Positions 7,192 through 9,230 of a stretch of DNA of 9,230 nucleotides are shown here, in pieces (the first letter of the stretch is position 1; each line of letters opens with the position of its first letter). The stretch is taken from NCBI GenBank assembly GCA_002448875.1, contig DKAS01000173.1:21804-31033 (forward strand), read 5' to 3'. Below the pieces are notes generated by a model that had not been told where the DNA came from, did no database searches, and worked only from the letters and a program-made list of their open reading frames with translations. This stretch comes from Proteobacteria bacterium UBA6920. GTDB lineage: Bacteria; Pseudomonadota; Gammaproteobacteria; SG8-11. Position numbers and translations under genes: made by a program.

Positions 7192-7228
7192 TTGACCCGG
7201 CGGCGTGCGCCGGCCGTTCAAGGCGAAG

Positions 7229-7258
7229 ATTATCTCCCGCGGGGGTGTATACGGCCAA
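7229..7258 (-). promoter_or_regulatory. Candidate sigma70 promoter for the small exported gene
   Basis: On the minus strand, TTGGCC (7258-7253) stands 18 nt before GATAAT (7234-7229). The -10 box matches five of six consensus bases, the -35 box only its TTG half well. Transcription would begin near 7222 and give a leader of about 60 nt that includes the palindrome at 7182-7191. No better pair is evident closer to the gene. Confidence 0.35.
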
Positions 7259-7318
7259 GGGGAGAGCATGCGCGGCGCCGGCCGATAATGCTGGCTTCAG
7301 ATGTGGGCGTGCCCCGGG

Positions 7319-8491
7319 TCAGAGGTATTTACGGTACTGGCGCAGGCGTTTGCGCAGCTGTTCGCGCACCGGCGTCCAGGCCTGATCCCAGGGCAGACCG
7401 GGCGCCAGCAGCGCTTTGCAGATGCGCAATTCACCAGCGACGTCGTCAAGGTGTATGCATTCGGGCGCCGGTGCGCGGGGGGCGCGGCAATCCGGCCCGC
7501 CCTCGAAGCCCTCGTTGTGGTAGTTCCCCAGGGGAACCGACAGGCCGATGGTGGGAATGTCGTAGGCGGTGGTGGCGGTGCCCTCGCAGGTGCCGCCATC
7601 CATCACCCGTTTTTGGAATCCACCGGGCAGCGCTTTTTGCGCCACCCGGGTCAGCAGTTGCAGGTAGGTGTTGTAAAACACCGTGCGCCTGTCCCCCTGG
7701 CGCAGCACCGGACCTTTGCCCAGCACCGCCCCGGGCAGAGTGCGCGAGGCTTCCAGGCTGATGGCGCACAGCGGGCGCCGGGCCGCCGCCAGCCAGCCCA
7801 GTTCCAGGTGGCCGAGGGCACCGACGAAACCCACTTCTTCGCCACGGGTGAGCAGGCCGACAAACGGTGCCCGGCTGCGGCCGGCGCCCTGGCGCCACCA
7901 GTGGCGGGCGGTGGCGAGGATGCAAAAGACTCCGGCCAGGTCATCGGCGGCCCGGGTATAGATGCGGGGCCCCTGGGTCCACAGGGCGCTGCGGAAGAGG
8001 AAGCCGCCGAAAACCCGGCCGGCCGCCGGCCGTCGTTGCTGGTCGAAGCTGCCGCGTGGCAGGATGATTTCCAGGCTGTCCATGGCATGGCCGTGTTCCG
8101 CCAGGGTGGCCTTGGCGATGCGGCCGCGGCCGATTTCCCGCTGGCGGTCGGCCAGCCAGACGTCGGCGCCGCGCAGGCGTTTTACCGGCGAACCGCCGTG
8201 CCAGCGGGCCAGCAGGCGGTGTTCGTCCAGCCAGCGTACCCCGTGATATCCCGGATGGTCCATGTGGGCGACAAACAAGCGCACCGGTTCCCGCGTCGGC
8301 GCGCGCAGCAGGGCGCGGTAGCCGCGGGCGTCGGTACAACCGATGACGATGTTGCCCACCGGATCTTCGAACCAGGGAATGGCGTGGCGCTGCAGAAACG
8401 CGGCTGCATGGGCCTTGACGTGGTCCTCGCGAAACGGCGCGGTCGGCAGCGCCAGCGTTTGCAGCAGCAGTTGATGTTCAAGGTTGTTCAC
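7319..8491 (-). CDS. Clan-MH-like zinc peptidase (M20/M28/M42-type)
   Basis: 390 aa with a GTG start at 8491-8489 (GTG AAC AAC CTT); the upstream TAGGCGG is only a weak ribosome-binding site, and the next in-frame ATG is too far in to keep the domain. No signal peptide is visible, so the enzyme is probably cytoplasmic. Candidate metal ligands occur in the order typical of co-catalytic di-zinc aminopeptidases: H76 and D78 in LFVAHMDH, D183 in AADDLAG, the pair E218-E219 in LTRGEEVGF (general base and ligand), E247 in ISLEAS, and H325 in GNYHNEGF. GTCEGTATTAYDIPTIGLSVPLG (300-322) resembles the loop before the last His. A role in peptide hydrolysis or turnover is likely; the subfamily and substrate are uncertain, and an amidohydrolase is possible. 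It is divergent from ilvD across a 137-nt gap. The 158-nt stretch beyond its stop (7161-7318) holds only the small gene's promoter region. Confidence 0.85.
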   Translation of the reverse strand: MNNLEHQLLLQTLALPTAPFREDHVKAHAAAFLQRHAIPWFEDPVGNIVIGCTDARGYRALLRAPTREPVRLFVAHMDHPGYHGVRWLDEHRLLARWHGGSPVKRLRGADVWLADRQREIGRGRIAKATLAEHGHAMDSLEIILPRGSFDQQRRPAAGRVFGGFLFRSALWTQGPRIYTRAADDLAGVFCILATARHWWRQGAGRSRAPFVGLLTRGEEVGFVGALGHLELGWLAAARRPLCAISLEASRTLPGAVLGKGPVLRQGDRRTVFYNTYLQLLTRVAQKALPGGFQKRVMDGGTCEGTATTAYDIPTIGLSVPLGNYHNEGFEGGPDCRAPRAPAPECIHLDDVAGELRICKALLAPGLPWDQAWTPVREQLRKRLRQYRKYL

Positions 8492-8563
8492 CCGCCTATT
8501 CTTACAGAAGCGTGGGGGAAAACTCCACTGGCAAATTCAGGTGTGCGATCCGGGCGGCGTTGA

Positions 8564-8593
8564 TTGTTTGCGCCGCAGGCGGCGGGGTAGAAT
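8564..8593 (+). promoter_or_regulatory. Candidate sigma70 promoter for ilvD
   Basis: TTGTTT (8564-8569) and TAGAAT (8588-8593) are separated by 18 nt, and the first ilvD codon lies 35 nt beyond the -10 box. TAGAAT matches five of six consensus bases. The predicted leader is about 29 nt, too short for a leader-peptide attenuator of the E. coli ilv type, so none is seen here. Confidence 0.5.
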
Positions 8594-8628
8594 AGGCGTT
8601 TTCGTCGTCTTTGGATAGGGAACAGACC

Positions 8629-9230
8629 ATGCCAGAAAAATTGAACAAATACAGCTCGCGCATCACCCAGCCGAAATCCCAGGGAGCGTCCCAGGCCATG
8701 CTGTACGGCACCGGCTTGAGCGAAGCGGACATGGGCAAGGCGCAGGTGGGCATCGCCAGCGTCTGGTATGACGGCAATACCTGCAATATGCATCTGAACG
8801 ATCTGGCGGCGCAGGTCAAGGAAGGGGTGCAGGCTGCCGGCATGGTAGGCATGCGTTTCAACACCATCGGCGTCAGCGACGGTATCTCCATGGGCACCGA
8901 AGGCATGTGTTATTCCCTGCAATCGCGCGACATCATCGCCGATTCCATCGAGACCGTGATGAGCGCCCAGTGGTACGACGCCAATATTTCCATTCCCGGC
9001 TGTGACAAGAACATGCCCGGCGTGCTGATCGCCATGGGGCGTCTCAACCGGCCGGCGCTGATGATCTATGGCGGCACCATTCGTCCCGGCTATCGCAGCG
9101 ACAATAAACAACCCATCGATATCGTTTCGGCGTTCCAGAGTTACGGTGAATATTTCTCCAAGCGTATCGACGAAACGGTGCGCGAGGACATCGTCAAGCA
9201 TGCCTGCCCCGGCGCCGGCGCCTGCGGCGG
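8629..9230 (+). CDS. ilvD: Dihydroxy-acid dehydratase, N-terminal part (3' end outside window)
   Basis: 200 complete codons are visible of a protein usually about 560-615 aa; the frame is open at the window edge. The ATG at 8629 follows AGGGA (8617-8621) at 7 nt. The enzyme removes water from 2,3-dihydroxy-isovalerate and 2,3-dihydroxy-3-methylvalerate to give the keto acids that precede valine, leucine and isoleucine, in the cytoplasm. Iron-sulfur cysteines are seen at C52 ([11 protein letters not shown]), C125 (GCDKNMPG) and C193/C199 (CPGAGACGG). D84 ([13 protein letters not shown]), D126 and the probably carbamylated K127 are candidate Mg2+ ligands. The [13 protein letters not shown] and GCDKNMPG versions place it with the shorter type found in mycobacteria, cyanobacteria and plants rather than with the E. 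coli type, which has SFTQFVPGHVHL and NCDKITPG at these sites. Members of that shorter type studied so far carry a [2Fe-2S] cluster, so this is expected but not shown here. Confidence 0.97.
   Translation, partial: MPEKLNKYSSRITQPKSQGASQAMLYGTGLSEADMGKAQVGIASVWYDGNTCNMHLNDLAAQVKEGVQAAGMVGMRFNTIGVSDGISMGTEGMCYSLQSRDIIADSIETVMSAQWYDANISIPGCDKNMPGVLIAMGRLNRPALMIYGGTIRPGYRSDNKQPIDIVSAFQSYGEYFSKRIDETVREDIVKHACPGAGACG

Noticed and set aside
7265..7292. AGCAT...ATGCT inverted repeat behind the peptidase stop as its terminator
   Set aside because: Only 5 bp of outer stem around an 18-nt loop, with no T-run on the minus strand; too weak to call.
7301..8563. Plus-strand frame of 420 codons opposite the peptidase gene
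   Set aside because: The minus-strand product has an ordered set of metal ligands of a known enzyme group, while the plus-strand product is low-complexity Ala/Gly/Arg-rich sequence without a domain.
8488..9201. Minus-strand frame of 237 codons opposite ilvD
   Set aside because: The plus strand encodes an unmistakable IlvD with iron-sulfur cysteines, so the antisense frame is a shadow.

Overview
The window is GC-rich and gene-dense. Gene order and protein families point to a gammaproteobacterium: moxR, a DUF58 gene, a DUF4381 gene, batA, a batB-TPR fusion and batD, in the arrangement seen in Pseudomonas-like and related lineages. The genus cannot be fixed from the sequence alone.

Positions 1-6745 (+ strand) hold one compact operon. 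It opens with the C-terminal part of a MoxR-type AAA+ ATPase, cut by the window edge. A DUF58 protein, a DUF4381 single-pass membrane protein, the VWA membrane protein BatA, a BatB VWA protein fused to a TPR and Gln-rich tail, and the exported membrane-anchored BatD follow. After the 45-nt gap behind moxR, every junction is either an overlap (8, 4 and 7 nt) or a 2-nt gap, so the five downstream genes look translationally coupled. The likely joint role, inferred from MoxR/VWA systems in general, is an ATPase working with membrane-bound, metal-binding VWA proteins and periplasmic domains in envelope stress tolerance or maturation of client proteins. The Bacteroides 'aerotolerance' name is historical and does not prove the function here.

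Positions 6746-6899 form a convergent intergenic gap with a perfect 12-bp tandem duplication and a GC-rich hairpin that may end transcription from one or both sides. Positions 6900-7160 (- strand) encode a small exported protein of unknown function. Its own candidate promoter, a 10-bp palindrome and a good ribosome-binding site lie within 7161-7260.

Positions 7319-8491 (- strand) encode a clan-MH-like zinc peptidase (M20/M28/M42 type) with a GTG start. It is divergent from ilvD (dihydroxy-acid dehydratase, branched-chain amino acid synthesis), which begins at 8629 behind a sigma70-like promoter and runs off the right edge.

I see no RNA gene, CRISPR array, insertion sequence or clear sign of recent transfer. 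The operon belongs to a known, though functionally poorly resolved, class. The most distinctive local feature is the 15-bp minisatellite inside the batB-TPR gene. I do not find convincing evidence for an entirely new system.
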